From assembly GCA_013433145.1 (NCBI GenBank), contig CM024176.1:4088849-4152848 (forward strand): 64,000 nucleotides of DNA, in the 5' to 3' direction. A program made the position numbers and the translations under genes. The notes beneath the pieces are model-generated. The model saw nothing but the letters and a program-made list of their open reading frames with translations. It was not told the DNA's origin and did not search any database. Positions 49,244 through 62,729 of the stretch are shown here, one piece after another. How positions within the stretch are numbered: position 1 is the stretch's first letter; every line of letters starts with the position of its first letter. This stretch comes from Ascaris suum. Its lineage: Eukaryota; Nematoda; Chromadorea; Rhabditida; Ascarididae.

Positions 49244-52200
49244 ATAATTTAACTGTTTGTTGTAGCAAAAAAGTACTTCAAATAGGATTTGCTCTGTCTC
49301 ATTTTTAATGGCTCATATCCATATTTATCCGTCGATGTTGGGACAAATCAGTTATCACCTAACTATCCTAATTTCTTTCCCGATTTCCGCTACACATAGC
49401 GACTGCAGCTTTTTCATACAAACGCCTCACTGCAGTATCTTTGTGTACAAAAATAACAGATGAAAAGAACAACAAATTTCCACTTATTATAACAAAATTT
49501 TTGATTTCTGTTGACAAAAAGTTCACAAGGAACCGGTTCTTATGGCTCATCGTCATCAAGGCATTTATTTGCGAGCGATTGTTGACGATGAAAGTATCAC
49601 AATTCATGATAGCATTCAGCATATACACCAAATAAAAATATTCTTCCACTCATTTTTTTGCGTATTTTTATCGCAGATTTGATGTGAAAGTAAGATAGCG
49701 CCATCGTTAAGTGAGCAAAAGGAGAAAAAACAAGAATTTTTATTGCTTTGCAGGGGCGATTATTGAGAAAGACAATTATAAAGGCACCATCATCCTCCAT
49801 ACACCATTACGGCATCGCGTTATAATATCAGCCGAAAAAAGCGTAAATAATTAAAGCGCAATTTATTCAGCCGTCCTCATCAACACAAACGCTACTATTT
49901 CAATTATACGTATGCTACGAGTAATGAATGACTATATATTTTTTCGAGGTATTTGTATGAGGAGGTGATGTAGTTTCAGCGCAGAAGTTTTAGGAGAGTT
50001 ATTGTAGTTCTTGTGATTCATTTTCGATTAGCGCACCTAGGCCTGCAGACATATAGGCAGACAAGCACAGACATTCGCAGAAAATGCAACAACAGTCGTT
50101 CAGTGATCCACTTATGGACGGATGAAAAAAAAACCAAATTTCCGGTTTGAATAGGGCGTAACAGTGTATTAGTGGTAGAGATATTTGTATGCACATATAT
50201 GGAAACATGCGTACTCGCACATAAAAACAAGTTTTTAGTATTAGCTATTTTGCATGTTCGACCTGCAAGTGAATGGAAAATGCGCGTTTTGGCATGTTGT
50301 CAGGCAGTCGTCGATTTAGATGCTCGTTAAGATAGAAGGAACGACCATCGCAGATGCGAAAATGGAACTCCGGAATGAGCAAGCGCGAAAAACACTAGGC
50401 AGACCCGTATATCTTTAAGAGTATGGGAAGAGATAGTAGGGATGGGAAAATTTCGCACAAAAGTGAACACATTCTTGAACATTTTCGAATAAATTGAGTA
50501 GATTGCCTTTTGCAATTCGAACTTTTTTCCAAAATATGTCCAACTTTTCGAGAACGAATGGAGCAAGTAAGTGGAAGGCAGTTTTTACGTTTCCTACAGC
50601 ACCGTGTTTTGTTGATCTGAAAGTAGAATTCGCCTCAGAGTTGCGTCGTCTTTGTTGGACAAAGAAGCGTTGTTGGAGCAATGCAAAAACATTGTTAACG
50701 ATTGCTTCCACATGACATACGCTCTTCCACCAACAAAGGCAGTTAGGTTGTTTTGGAAGCGTTGCATGTTGGATCGCCTCACATTTGGTTGTTGAACGTG
50801 ATGCGCGAAACGCCATCCTAACATCAAAGCAACACAGCCATCATTCACGTTGTCCACATTTCGCGCACCTAAAATATGCAGCACCCTTCTTTGTTCAGCA
50901 CTCCCATAGACAACGTAGCTGTTTATGCTCAGCAAGTATCGTTTGCCGACATTTTAACGACGAATTCATTATGGATCGCATCGTTTTATAGAGGAGGGAG
51001 AGAGCGGCGAATGCCATTAAACAACAGCTGCTAATGAAAGCATACTTTGAACAATACTATTTTCCTGCGCAAAATACTGCATAAAAATATTTCTTGTAAA
51101 CATCTTCAGATGCAAATGCCATCTCGAAAATTATGTTTCACTTCTGACCGGCAAAGCACTGTCCAAAAATACTTCCCCTAAGTGGAGCGCAGATTCCTGC
51201 TCGAGTTTCCTTTCTCGCAGTAATTCATACTCCGAGTGTAACGAAGTCTGAAAACTACTGTTTCTCACTTCCATTTCTACTCTCTGTAGGCGCAGTAATA
51301 ATTTTATAATGCTGAGTTGGGTGTTGCACCAGAGGTGGTTTTTAAGAGCTGGAACCTTAGCTAGTACGAAGGTCAGAAATGAGGTCCGAGCGAAACTCTA
51401 ATAAATGATCATTCTTCACGTAGTATCATCCACGTACAACACATTCACCACTTCCATACTTCTATCTGAATCACCCTGTACTCGTGAGCCCGTATATATT
51501 AGTATGAGACGATCTTGTAGAGATGGAGAACAAAGAGGTAAGTTGAGCCAAAGCGTCACTTTTTGGCATATCATGGAACTGAAGAAGAAAAGAAGTTTGC
51601 AGTAAAGCCAATTATCCTTTAATCACTTCCATTTATCGATGAATGACATTCCTCCCTTATCAAATGCCGCAATCCAGAAATAATTCGTTGATCTGCGCAA
51701 GGTTTCCAGTCGCCTCATCTTTCACCTCTATTTTTTTCCCGCTTTCAAACGTTTGCACTCATATGAAGGAGAGCATAAGTTTAATAGTGTTTAGGAGTTT
51801 GCATTTCCTCGTATGCGTCCAACACAGCCAACAAGCCAAGTGGATAGATTTTGAAAGCAAAGCTGACAATTACCCTATCCCCCTCGTTCATATTGTGTAC
51901 ATGTGGACGTCATTTATTACGCATATATATCAGCGTTAAAAAAATCTTCAATGCAAAGTGAAAGTCGGCACATCTGTCGTAAGTGCCTTTAAATCATTTT
52001 TAAATGGGTCTATAGGCGAAATGAACAGGAAGTTGGAAGTGAGGTTCAATGGCGGTCGAGCGCATTGTTTGAGTCTTGTGGCTCCGTTTGATGCGTTCTA
52101 TGATGTGCATCGCCGGCAAAATCGTGCACCAATCATTGTCAATTTCCATACGGCAAACATATGCAAATTGATTTCGCCAGTGACGATAAATGTATTATAA

Positions 52201-54880
52201 ATAAATTTTGATAGACTGCATGAAGAAAAACCGATTCGCATCTTAATTAGCCGCACCAAATTACTTTGCGCTAATTTACTAATTATTGGAGGATATTGAA
52301 ATAATGATCGTTTAAAGTGCTGTTGTTTTGCTACCTCTTCAGTCAATGAGCAAATAAGCAGCAGAGAGTTTTTGAAGCAACGAAATTGCTTCAAGAATGA
52401 CGAACCAAGAAATTTCCATAGTCTTAGCTCTGCTCTCTCTCCATTAGGAATTCTTATTGGCAGGATATAGACGGAAGCTTAGTTAAATTCACAAATTTCG
52501 AGGGAAAACGGAAAAAAAAGGGAAATAGCTACAAAATTTTACATAGCGAGTGATTGACTCGTTTTGGGTTTTCGCAGAAATTCGGTACCTAATACCGTGA
52601 AAGTTATTTGTCGTAATTCAAAAGAGAGAGACGCGAAGGAGTAGCGACAGTTGGAACACATTTCTCTCTAATAAAGTTCTAAGTAGAGAAATTTTTCAAG
52701 GGGGGAAAATTTCTGTCGATTCAAACAGAATGGAAGAAGATGAATCTGATTTTGTAAATTTCAATAAGAGATGCGATCAAAGTTAACTTGAAAACAGTCG
52801 AAAGAAGGTAAGCAAGAAATCTCCGAGGGCACTTTTTGAAATATTAGTTATTGAATTTATATTTCGTGATGAAAATCTCCGACAACTGTAGCTTGAAATA
52901 AAAGTAACGACAGTTTGTCCTCCTCTCAGCCTTCCTAGCCTCTCCTTCTCCGATGGGCGCTCATGCATACGTCAGTATTATGGTCATGAAAACTATGAAG
53001 AACTACATTGGCACTTCACATAGGAGGTGGTTTATGTGCCTATATTTTTTCCTTGTAAGAAGTCGTTCTAAAATCTTTCTGGAATAGATGAGTTTTGCCC
53101 AGAGCAATTTGTAAAATCCAACAAATTCTGAGTTGAGAACTTTCTCGTTTGGTGGATTCTAAACGTACCATTCACATCGAGTAAAATGATAATATGGAAA
53201 CATTTCTAGGATGCGGTTTCCATATGTCATTTGTATGGAGAGGAAGGGAGGGAGGGAGAAAGAAAGAGAGGCGTAAGGAGAAGGAAAGAGCGACTGGAAG
53301 ATGGATAGAAGGGATTATTTGTAGATCATCTGATCGCATATCTGTCAGCAATCGAAGAAGGCGAATGATGTTGGAAATTCTAAAGTGCTAGCATGCACTT
53401 TAAGGAAGTCGCTGTTCGCATCAACTGACGAAGTACTTGCTGTGGTCTCTGTGATGAATTCTCGATGGGCTAGTGCAAAGATTGCTTCTTGCAAATTCGA
53501 GTTTCGAAGAAGAAATTTCTGAAAAGCGCATCAGAAAAACGATGCGATATGCGTTACGTTTTGCTCGTGAATCAAATGTAACACCGAATAGAATCGAGTA
53601 GAACCTCGGGCGGAAAAATTGTATAGATTCATGTATCATATCCACATAAGTGAGAAACTTCCCACATAACAACTGTGAAATCATATTTTTTAGAGCAGGT
53701 AACTACCAGTGAGATCCACTTTCCATTTCAGCTGCAGTACAAAATTTTCGAAATTGAACTCACAATTAAAAGTTCCATAAACTAACGGCTGAAATGTTGG
53801 GAAGATTGGAATGATACATGGGTGATCTTTTTTCAGCTATCTATCCTTCCATCCCTTTGTTCGGCGAATGGCAAAGGAAATTTCAAAAAAAAGTGCTAAA
53901 CAAGGTACGACGAATAAAACTTCGATATATTTTACCATGAATTTTCGCTCGCGATAGAGAGGGAGGAGAAGAGGAGGGACGCAATTACGGATTTGGGGAA
54001 TTTTAGTTTGCTGGAAAAATGAAGCATGAATATGACAGCTTCGCCGAGAACTGCAGTTGTTAAATTTGATTGATGTGCTAACATCCAGGTGAAAGTCTGA
54101 TGTCACATAAAGCCTCTAAACGTGCTTTCTGCGTTACTTGATCAAGCTTTATTTTTCCACAATGTGAGCTCCCATCATGTAATTTGAAAGATATATCGAG
54201 CGCGAAGATTTTTTTAATATCACATAAAGATATCAGTCATCATCGAGACTCGAAGAATGACTATAAGGGTGCTTTGATTGATGGAATTGCGAGAGTTGAT
54301 TCAGTTTGAAAGGAATTTTTGACGCGCAAAAATTTGTGAAAAACTGAAAATTCCACTAAATTTTTGCTATCGATTTTATCAATCGCAAGATTTACTTTTA
54401 TTGGAATTTATCAACGTTCGCATACAAAGTTTTAAGGGCAATATGACGATTGCAATAATCATGACGATATTCTAGTAGTAGAGCATGAAAATACGGAAAA
54501 AGGTTACCGAATCAGAAATTTTTTAAATCGGAAGGAAATCAATCATCAGGTCAAATGCTTCATTGCATTGTTGGAGAAATTCTTCGATTTTTGAAGAAAA
54601 GGCTCAAAAATTTTCGCACAGAATTTTCGAAAAAAAACCCCCCACTGAAAATATTTCTCGCGATCGAATCGACTGAGATTTCTCCATTGGCACTACTCTA
54701 CGCTTTGTTTTCTACCTCATTCACATCAATGCTTGCAACTCCACATGGAAGACATAATCCTCAACAGTCGTCTTCCGGTGAGACTTCACCTCAGCGATGG
54801 CTCATTGTAAAACGTTGTTGATCTCTTTTGAAATGACGGTCAGCTGGAAATACACGGAGTAACCTGACGCTTCACCGCAA

Positions 54881-55243
54881 CTACACATTCTTGCAAACTT
54901 GTATATACAAGTGTAACTGCGAGTAAACTGCTAATAAATTACTGTATGTGAAGCACCCTATTTGGGATTCGCATGATTCAATAGGCGGTTTGTTCGATAT
55001 ACAGCAAAAGGAATGAAATACAAGCAATTTAATAGTTTCCTTTGAATATACAAGGATTACATATGCAAATCGTGACATCGATGTGCTAAATAGAGAGTAA
55101 AAAACGATAGCAATTAAACTATTCACAAAGAATCCTCGAACGCTGTTGTCGTTGATCGTCAATGAAGTTTGAATATCGCTTTGATTGCGCCTGAGGCACC
55201 AATGAAAAGCAATTGAAGTGATCAACGTATTGGTGCTGCTCAT
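54881..55243 (-). CDS. Hypothetical hydrophobic 120-aa protein
   Basis: On the minus strand a strong acceptor-like TTTTTTTTGCAG precedes an ATG by 11 nt, and the frame is open for 120 codons to TAG. The layout would fit SL trans-splicing to a single-exon small gene. Several hydrophobic stretches (for example around FVNSLIAIVFYSLF) suggest one or two membrane spans. It is Ser/Cys-rich with no recognised family. I find no close AATAAA for this strand. Confidence 0.3.
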   Translation of the reverse strand: MSSTNTLITSIAFHWCLRRNQSDIQTSLTINDNSVRGFFVNSLIAIVFYSLFSTSMSRFAYVILVYSKETIKLLVFHSFCCISNKPPIESCESQIGCFTYSNLLAVYSQLHLYIQVCKNV

Positions 55244-56902
55244 ATTTAGTGATGCACTGCAAAAAAAAGTAGCGCACAATTGATGAGACGAACGTTGAGT
55301 GTTACAAATACATCGAAATTTATAACGTTAAAAAAGATATAAATTGTAACTTATTCAGTGTGTAGATGCAACTAAATGAATAAAATATTCAGTGATCACA
55401 AGGGAGATGCGAAGATTTGGCTGAAGAAGGTGCTAGAATCAAACTTTGCAATGGTGGCATGCCATTGTCTAGGCGAAAACGTCTCATAATTTGCTGAGTT
55501 TAAAATGCAATATATTATGCCAAACGGTCGATGATCCCAGAGCACTTTTTAAGTGATGAGACATTTTCAAAAGTGTCTAGGTTGAATTAACTCGGAGGTA
55601 TTTCAAGAGTACAATTAAAGAGTATATAAGTTAAACCTACTTCACGAGTATCTTCGAAAGTCACAAGCTAAACTTTCAACTGTTATAAGGAGCAATAGCT
55701 GCTAAAAGTGTACTTTTTCAGTGCACAGAAAATGAGTTACTCGAACCACTCGAGGTATTAAGAGTCTCCAACTCGCATTCACTCTATCCAGAAATAAAAA
55801 ACTTTTTTGAGATTCTTAGTATAGTGGTACTGCCACTATCATAACACTGAGGTTCCGAGCTGCGTAGATTTGATGACAGTTTCAAATAATCGATAATAGA
55901 AATGTATCGTTGCACTTAGATTGTGTTGAAACTTTTTGGGAATCATTAAATACGCAGAATTCGTTTACCCAAGACACCAACATGAATATCGTTTTATCGG
56001 GATAAACATCATCAATTCATTAAAAAAATTCCTTCAAACTTAATGACGTTAGATTACGATGATCGTACTCGATCCAAATCATCTGATTAAATATATTACA
56101 CGAGACTATCTAGATGAATCACCACTGAACTATTCAACACCCGAAATGTACTAAACAGAGGAAAGGACAAATTTCTGGAAGAGTAATTTACTTGTACTTC
56201 TCTACATAAAATTGTTAGCGCCAGGTGATCGCCCAAGCTAAACAAAACCGCAAAATAAGGTAATAAATCAAACTTAGAACAAACAGTCAACATTGCCAGT
56301 TGTCAATTGATTAATAACGCTCAAATGTTGCGATACGACTTGACGTCGTCGCGATTACGAAAAAAAAAAGGTTTTTGATTTCTAAAGCTAAAAATTGATT
56401 GGAAGAAAATTAAACGAAGGAAATAGATATTAGAAATGTGAGGGAATGTATTTTGGTAGAAGCTGCACTTTAGACAAATTCTCGAAAAAATAATATGGAA
56501 TTGAAGAGTTCATTTTCGCCGGTCATCTGTGGTCTTGCTTCGAGCTCCCTAGGCTCTCAGTTTTTTTTTATTGGAATATTGGCTATATTAGAGGAAAATC
56601 ACTCGAATGTTTGTGGAAAGTCAGAAAAATGAGCTCAATTCATGATATTAACGAAATGTTCCCCAATAAATATATCAAAGTGGAATTTTTCCTCGTTCGT
56701 CTATGAGTCTTGAGAAGAAGTGAAATAAGAAGTGCGCCAACGAACATAACACGATAAACGCTCTTACGAATTTGCTGATCTAAACGATTGGACGTGCCAA
56801 TTGCATGAGTATAAGAAAAAAACAGTGACAAAGTTCTAGTAATGTGATTTCCTAAGGACCTAATTAGCCGTATGGTTCATCTGCCACAAATCGTTTTCAT
56901 TT

Positions 56903-57151
56903 TTAAACGCTCAAATTAACGTGGTCGCATTCACAGCGCGAACTGTATAGAGGTGGCTTCTGGGTTTGTGCAACTATGTCTTTCTGCCTATCTTTTGGTA
57001 CTTCCAGGCAGAGAACTATTAAGGCCTCAGTAACAATGCAATGAAGGATCATTGGATAATCTAGTACCATCCTCTGAATTAGTCCACTAGCATCTAAAAG
57101 AACTCTCGATAGCAAACGTATTTTGTACAGTTGCTTTCCAACCGGTTCCAT
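56903..57151 (-). CDS. Hypothetical 82-aa protein
   Basis: On the minus strand CTATTTGTTTCAG precedes an ATG by 11 nt, and the frame is open for 82 codons. The product has a balanced composition: a basic start (GKQLYKIRLLSR), a hydrophobic middle (MILHCIVTEALIVLCLEV) and a charged tail (KDRQKD). It could be a small protein with one membrane helix. It is not recognised. Confidence 0.3.
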   Translation of the reverse strand: MEPVGKQLYKIRLLSRVLLDASGLIQRMVLDYPMILHCIVTEALIVLCLEVPKDRQKDIVAQTQKPPLYSSRCECDHVNLSV

Positions 57152-58307
57152 TTCAAAACTAACTGAAACAAATAGTTGAACAACTACGATGCTGCTGCAG
57201 ATTCAGAAGATAAATAAAAGCTTGTAGCAAAGAATACGATCAAATATGATATCGACAAATGTAAGAAACAATCCATAATAATAGGGATTTCATCAGTCGC
57301 CATAAGCTTCTATAACTATCAAAGAATTGTGTCTAGTAGATGAGGTGCCAAGTTGTACAAGTATAAATAAAATTTTGTATCTTTTACAGGTATGGGTCAC
57401 TCTGGCGATCACTTGATCACTTCGGTACAGGTAGAGAACAAGCAAGGAGGAAGTGGTCTTAATACCTATACTATATCAATACGTTTTGCACCACAGCAAA
57501 TATAAACGAGCGAACATTCGCTTCTTTTCGTTAGACCGTCACATGTTTGCACGTTGAACGATGCGTGTTCTGCATCAATTGCAACAATTCGCCAGAAATT
57601 AGAAGATAGTCGATTGACCACTTCTCTGAGAAATTTCGTTATTTCTCAACAAAGGTGAAGAACTGGTTGACTGGACATACGCATTCTTGCCTAGTATAAG
57701 CCTTGAGTGGCTTAGAAACCTCGAGAAGTTGCACGCTTGAATAGACATCAACTCGTTTGTTAGCCCGTATTAGTTTTCGAAAATGTTAAGAACTAAATGC
57801 AAACAATGAAAAGACAGCAGTAAAACAAGCAATCGTTGCAAATATAGCGAAAATACGCCAAGTTTTGTGGCAAATGTTAGGTTTTGCCCTGAATCGTCAA
57901 ACTCGTTGTTTGGAGCAGCTATTGGTCGGTTCGCTGAATGAAAAATTCATCAATAATTTTTCCATACTTCTTCCCTGAAACGAATTCAGAATACCATTCG
58001 ACCACTGTGAATGGCGAGGGGAAGCAGTCTGAAAGACTCTTCACCCTATCCATCATTTTTAATATCAGCTTTTACAAGAAAAATTATTCAAACCGGAATG
58101 CGGTTTATATGCTCTTTTTAGTTCATTATGATCCTCCGAAACAAAGATCACTTCATCCTGGAAAAGTTCGTAAACGCAATCCTAAATAATGTGCTAGCTT
58201 TTCAACGCCACGCAATGAAAAACAGACGCAAAGTGTGAAACCATTTTCAAGATTATATTTACTTTTGTTTATTTATTTACTTTAATCGACAAAGCATTCA
58301 TTACGAA

Positions 58308-58456
<149 letters not shown>

Positions 58457-59021
58457 TTATAAGACTCACGCTTTCATCCGTGCGAAGCTCTGAACTTAGC
58501 AGTGTCATCATCTGTACCCATACCAACTTTGATGATTAAACTAATCAATCAATACTCAAATAGAAATATTTATGAACGATCGATTTTGCACTCAACTACT
58601 CTGTCGTTATCATTTAGTGTCACAGAGACGTAATGAAATGAACCACTGATGAAAACTCAGAGAGTAATCAATTTCATCCTTTCTAATATGTAAACATTGG
58701 TTGAATTAGAACCTTTTTTGATCTGCGTCTATTTGTGCTCATGATTATGGAAAAATAATCTTTGCTGATAGGAACAGATGCATTAATACCCATCAAACGT
58801 TGGACTTATCTGCAAATTTTCTGCAAGTTGCATACTATTTCAAACGATCTTTTATTTTTTTATACTGAATTGCAGTTTCAGCAGTTTTCACTATTCCGCA
58901 ATGCACTCTTCACGCTAGGCAGATTTTAATATCAAAGTGTTTCGATGATGAGTCGATGATGAATGCTGATGAATGAAATAAGTAATTCAATAATCAAATA
59001 AATAAAACAAATAAATAAAAT

Positions 59022-59330
59022 ATGGTGCCGCACTATAGTATGCTTTCTCGACCGCATAAGCAAGAGATATTTTATGCGCAGTTAGCCTACAGTATTTCAA
59101 CGAATTGCCCGATAACAACATTTGGAACGTTCAGCGATGATAGGGAGAGATGGCTCTTGTTATTGGAGAAAACAGAGAGTGGATTGCTCGCTTCCGAAGA
59201 AACAAGTGAAGGGTCATGCAGCATGGTATTTGCTTTTTTCTGCAGCCGGCTCATGTATGATAAGTTTGTGAAGGATGCATATCTACGTGGCACTAATAAG
59301 AAACGAGCTACCTTTGTGTTTCCTAAGTGA
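59022..59330 (+). CDS. Hypothetical 102-aa ORF
   Basis: The ATG-to-TGA frame lies in a GC-richer patch, with AATAAA at 59424-59429 about 95 nt after the stop. The product is mixed polar and hydrophobic with a Lys/Arg-rich end. The opposite strand is open over 59087-59338, and no acceptor precedes the ATG. A chance frame is quite possible. Confidence 0.25.
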   Translation: MVPHYSMLSRPHKQEIFYAQLAYSISTNCPITTFGTFSDDRERWLLLLEKTESGLLASEETSEGSCSMVFAFFCSRLMYDKFVKDAYLRGTNKKRATFVFPK

Positions 59331-60882
59331 GGCTTCATAGAGCGTTGATTAAATGACTTTGTGCCTCCATCTCCGAGCTGACGTTCAACGTTTTCAAAGT
59401 TTTATGTAATGAGAATAGGAAGAAATAAACGAAACGAGAACCAGTCGTAGCGTTTGATTTCCTTTTGGTGCAAACAACAGAACGCATGTGGATTTATCAA
59501 AGTGAACTATAATTTCGAGGTTGTTTGAAGCCCTCGAAATAAGTTTATGCGAATTTAGTAATATCGTTAAATGTGCATGATTCGGATGAATTTATGCACA
59601 TGTTAGCGTTTTTCTTCGAGCGGACAATTCGTCGGTTCTGGTTGTCACGTTTTTATATAAGGCCGAAGACACATTCAGTTTGGAGCATGGCTTGACCAGC
59701 GTTTAGCCTGAAGAGTGACCCAGCTGCGCTTTCCTATTTGCTTTATCTATCCATTATTTTGAACTGCCTAGCCGTGTTCTCTCACGTGCGATCTAGGCCA
59801 ACTTTTCTCTGAGCTTGTTCCTGTCAGATCTTCTCATACGTAGCCAAGTTGTAGTGGCCTAGGTTACTTTCCTATCCTCCAATTGGCAATCAGGACTCTC
59901 CTGTTTCATGCCGTTCTTACCTTGCGCAGTTTATTTAACTATTCTGAAGGACAGCTCCTCTTTCTCCGACAGTAAATTGAAGAATACATGACATACAGTT
60001 TAAGTTACAATAAAGAAAATGTGCTTCAGGAGGGCGGAAGCATGACATAACATAAGTGTGTTATGAGAGAAATTAAGTATAGCACGACATAATATAGTTT
60101 CAGACAGGTAGATTTTTAGTATGGTGCATCTCTAACAAAGCCGATTGAAGAAAAGTGTAATATAACATATTCTAGGAAATCATGATAAGAAAAATATCAC
60201 TAGGTAAGCGCAAAACATCTCTGGTACTCTTGTTCATTAGTTCAGGAAACCGTCGGTGTGCATCTCCAGAATTTATTTATGCGATTATCCGGCTCATTTT
60301 CTAAAGCATAGGGCGTTCGCGGAATAGCCGTTCATTTATAGCGTTTTTACAGGAAAACCTTGAAAAAGTAGAAAAATGTCATTGAAAATTGTTCGTGAAA
60401 TATTTTTGTCACTGAACCCTTCAAGACTCCATTGTGCATCGACGTAGTTGCGTAAAGCGGTCGACTAAACGCAAATCCGCAGTGCTTGGTTACTTTTTCT
60501 TTACATCTGTTAATGTGGGCGCTCAGTTGTTTGTTTGCGTTAGACCTGGTGGAAGAAAGTAGTGGATGTTTGATCTGATATGGAAAACTCTAGGAGAAAA
60601 GCGTGAAGCGGTTTCAATATCTTTGTTAGGCAAGTGAGAACTGCGAGATGCCTAGATGGATTAATGAAATTCTTGTGCACTAAAAAAAGACCAATAGAAA
60701 GTAGAAAATTGTGAGAAAGATCAAATATTACGCGGAATTATTTAGGATGTTTGGAACATATTGCTATGAAAGTTGAGCATTTGCTGAACGAGATCAATTT
60801 CGGTGATTCACTCAAGGAGATTGAGAGATTTCGAGTTTTTACAGATAAATCATGCTTGGTTTTTAAAAAATTTTTTTCAATT

Positions 60883-60918
60883 TTCACCTTTTTCACCGGT
60901 TTCACCTTTTTCACCGGC
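60883..60918. repeat. 18-bp tandem duplication
   Basis: Two adjacent 18-bp units beginning TTCACCTTTTTCACCGG differ only at the last base. If translated they read FTFFTG twice. They form the pyrimidine-rich end of the presumed intron before 60921. Confidence 0.9.
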
Positions 60919-60920
60919 AG

Positions 60921-61494
60921 CTCTTTTTCGTTGAACTTCCGTATGCAAAGCAACTATATCCAAGCATCCCACCATGAAGCGTTCATAACACAACGGTTAA
61001 CGCAAATTAATTCCTATCAACTTCGTCGGCAAATACACTTTTTAGAGCTTCTAGGTCGTTCTGAACTCAGACTCTGTCTTCACCGAGAAGTTGCGATGTT
61101 ATCACCACAGCGGCCTATGTTACCCGAACTAGCTCTAAGCGAGACAGTATTCGGTATAAACGTTGAACGATGGGTGAGAGTTACTATTTTTCTTTGTTTA
61201 CTTGAGGAAATTATCAAAGTAATATTCTGTTTCAGACGACGAAGAGATGGAAGGGAATTGGGGAAGGGAGAGGAGAGAATAAGATAGCGAGTAGAAGGCG
61301 CAGTGGTTTGTGAGCAAACTTGCAAAAACATCTTCATCCGCATCGAAAGTGCCATTTTACTTCCCTCTTCATTTCATTAGGGTCGCAGAAGCGCATCATT
61401 ACCATTAGCTAGTTCACTACATCAAAACTCATGGACCTCTGGAATTACTGGCAAAATTCTGAGAATAGGACCGCCGTCTAGCCCATTGAACTAA
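60921..61494 (+). CDS. Candidate last two exons of a gene, hypothetical
   Basis: Exon 60921-61173 follows TTTTTCACCGGCAG and ends at GATGG|GTGAGAG. Exon 61381-61494 follows CTTCATTTCATTAG and ends at TAA 61492-61494. The join is phase 0. The first exon encodes about 84 residues rich in Gln, Leu, Arg and His; the second starts GRRSASLPLASS, a possible basophilic kinase site by motif only. The first exon lies within a 178-codon open frame, unusually long for this window. An alternative acceptor CTGTTTCAG before 61236 gives a different short ending. No family is recognised. Confidence 0.35.
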
Positions 61495-62550
61495 TGCATG
61501 TATAAACCTCTTTCTTGAAACCATGTTTTATTACCAGTACTTCTTTCGAACAAAATTATGACTTTTTGATATGGCTGTTAATGGCTACTGCATTTGGTGC
61601 TTTTGGTACAAAAGGAGGTGAATTCCATATCAGCGCCAAAGAATCAGGAGCTAGTCGGTCGATTTTTTGAAAGCAAGGCAAAGAGAAGCTCGCCCTTCCT
61701 TACTAGGTAGGTCCAGCAGATCTGCTGCACAAAATACGTTTTGCAAAAGCTTTCGTCCCATCAAAAAGGCAAATATGGGAGTTCCAGTAAAGATGAAATT
61801 CTGGATGCCACAAAAAAGCGGAGTCGGCAGTAGAGAAAAGCGGGCTCTGCGGTGTTTGCTGCACAAAAAACGGCAAGTATGGTATTATAAACCTGAACAT
61901 CGGTTTGCTTCAGTGCTCAAAATTTCTATGCAAATTTTAAGACCTATCTAACAGTCAAGTTTCCAACTATTCAATTATTCCTATCCACAATCAGACCTCT
62001 TAAGTCACAAAGCCGCTCATTACTTTCTAGTCATCTATTGCAGATTGCAGTAGCAAACATTGTCCGAAGATCGTCGCGATTCTGAATAATTTTTCGCCTC
62101 CATTTGACAGCATGAACAAAACAGAATTTCTGCCTTTAATCACCCCACCAATATATCTCGTAGAGTACACTGTTTGTTTTTTATTACCTAATAGAATGAA
62201 GATGGTTAAACGATACCGCTTCCTACTTGTTGCGGATGTGCTGTACACTGCATCATAATCGCAAAAGAGTGTTGCCGGATTTATTGAAACCTTTCACAAC
62301 AGAGTGCAAGTTGTAGTCGTCTTATTCACCTCCGATATTAACTACCAGTAATTGTCTATACAATAATATAACAATTCGGCTCTTCCGATGAATTCAATTT
62401 AAACTCCTTTATTTCGATTTACGAATGCAATTTGGTTAAATTCTTGATACAAAATTCGATTGTTTCAAAAGTTTCGAGATGAGAAATCATAACCCACTCA
62501 TCGGTTATTTTGTGATCGTTATAACTGCCAATCAGTCAATGTTTCAGGGA

Positions 62551-62724
62551 ATGTATTCAGTCTTAATATTGCTTCCAGCGTGTGTGCTAGTCGCTTCAAT
62601 ACTCCTTCTTGGTTTTTTAATCTTCTTTACGCCATGGGGATGGAAGAACTTCTATACACGTTTTGCTGGACGACCTCTTCTTCATGGATTTGTCAGTTAC
62701 TTTCTGAGATTTTATAAAATATGA
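62551..62724 (+). CDS. Hypothetical small membrane protein (57 aa) or last exon
   Basis: The acceptor AATGTTTCAG ends at 62547 and ATG follows 3 nt later. The frame has 57 codons to TGA and AATAAA overlaps the stop (62724-62729). Residues 3-27 are a clear hydrophobic segment (SVLILLPACVLVASILLLGF), followed by an aromatic and basic tail. The frame also extends upstream to ATG 62479. Acceptor, membrane segment and poly(A) signal together make a compact gene or last exon plausible. Not matched to a known family. Confidence 0.35.
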   Translation: MYSVLILLPACVLVASILLLGFLIFFTPWGWKNFYTRFAGRPLLHGFVSYFLRFYKI

Positions 62725-62729
62725 ATAAA

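Larger units (their letters stand above)
41876..54880. other. AT-rich region with only weak coding candidates
   Basis: Besides the weak exons at 42616 and 45338, a GC-richer patch at 50494-50990 is open in overlapping frames on both strands and stays unresolved. A good donor at 50567 and another at 51979 suggest possible exons. The GA array is at 49208. A degenerate repeat of GGTATAGAAATGAA-type units occurs near 48245-48330. Confidence 0.4.

Noticed and set aside
50415..50991. Overlapping frames of up to 133 codons on both strands
   Set aside because: No frame has matching acceptor and donor or a recognisable domain, so no strand could be chosen.
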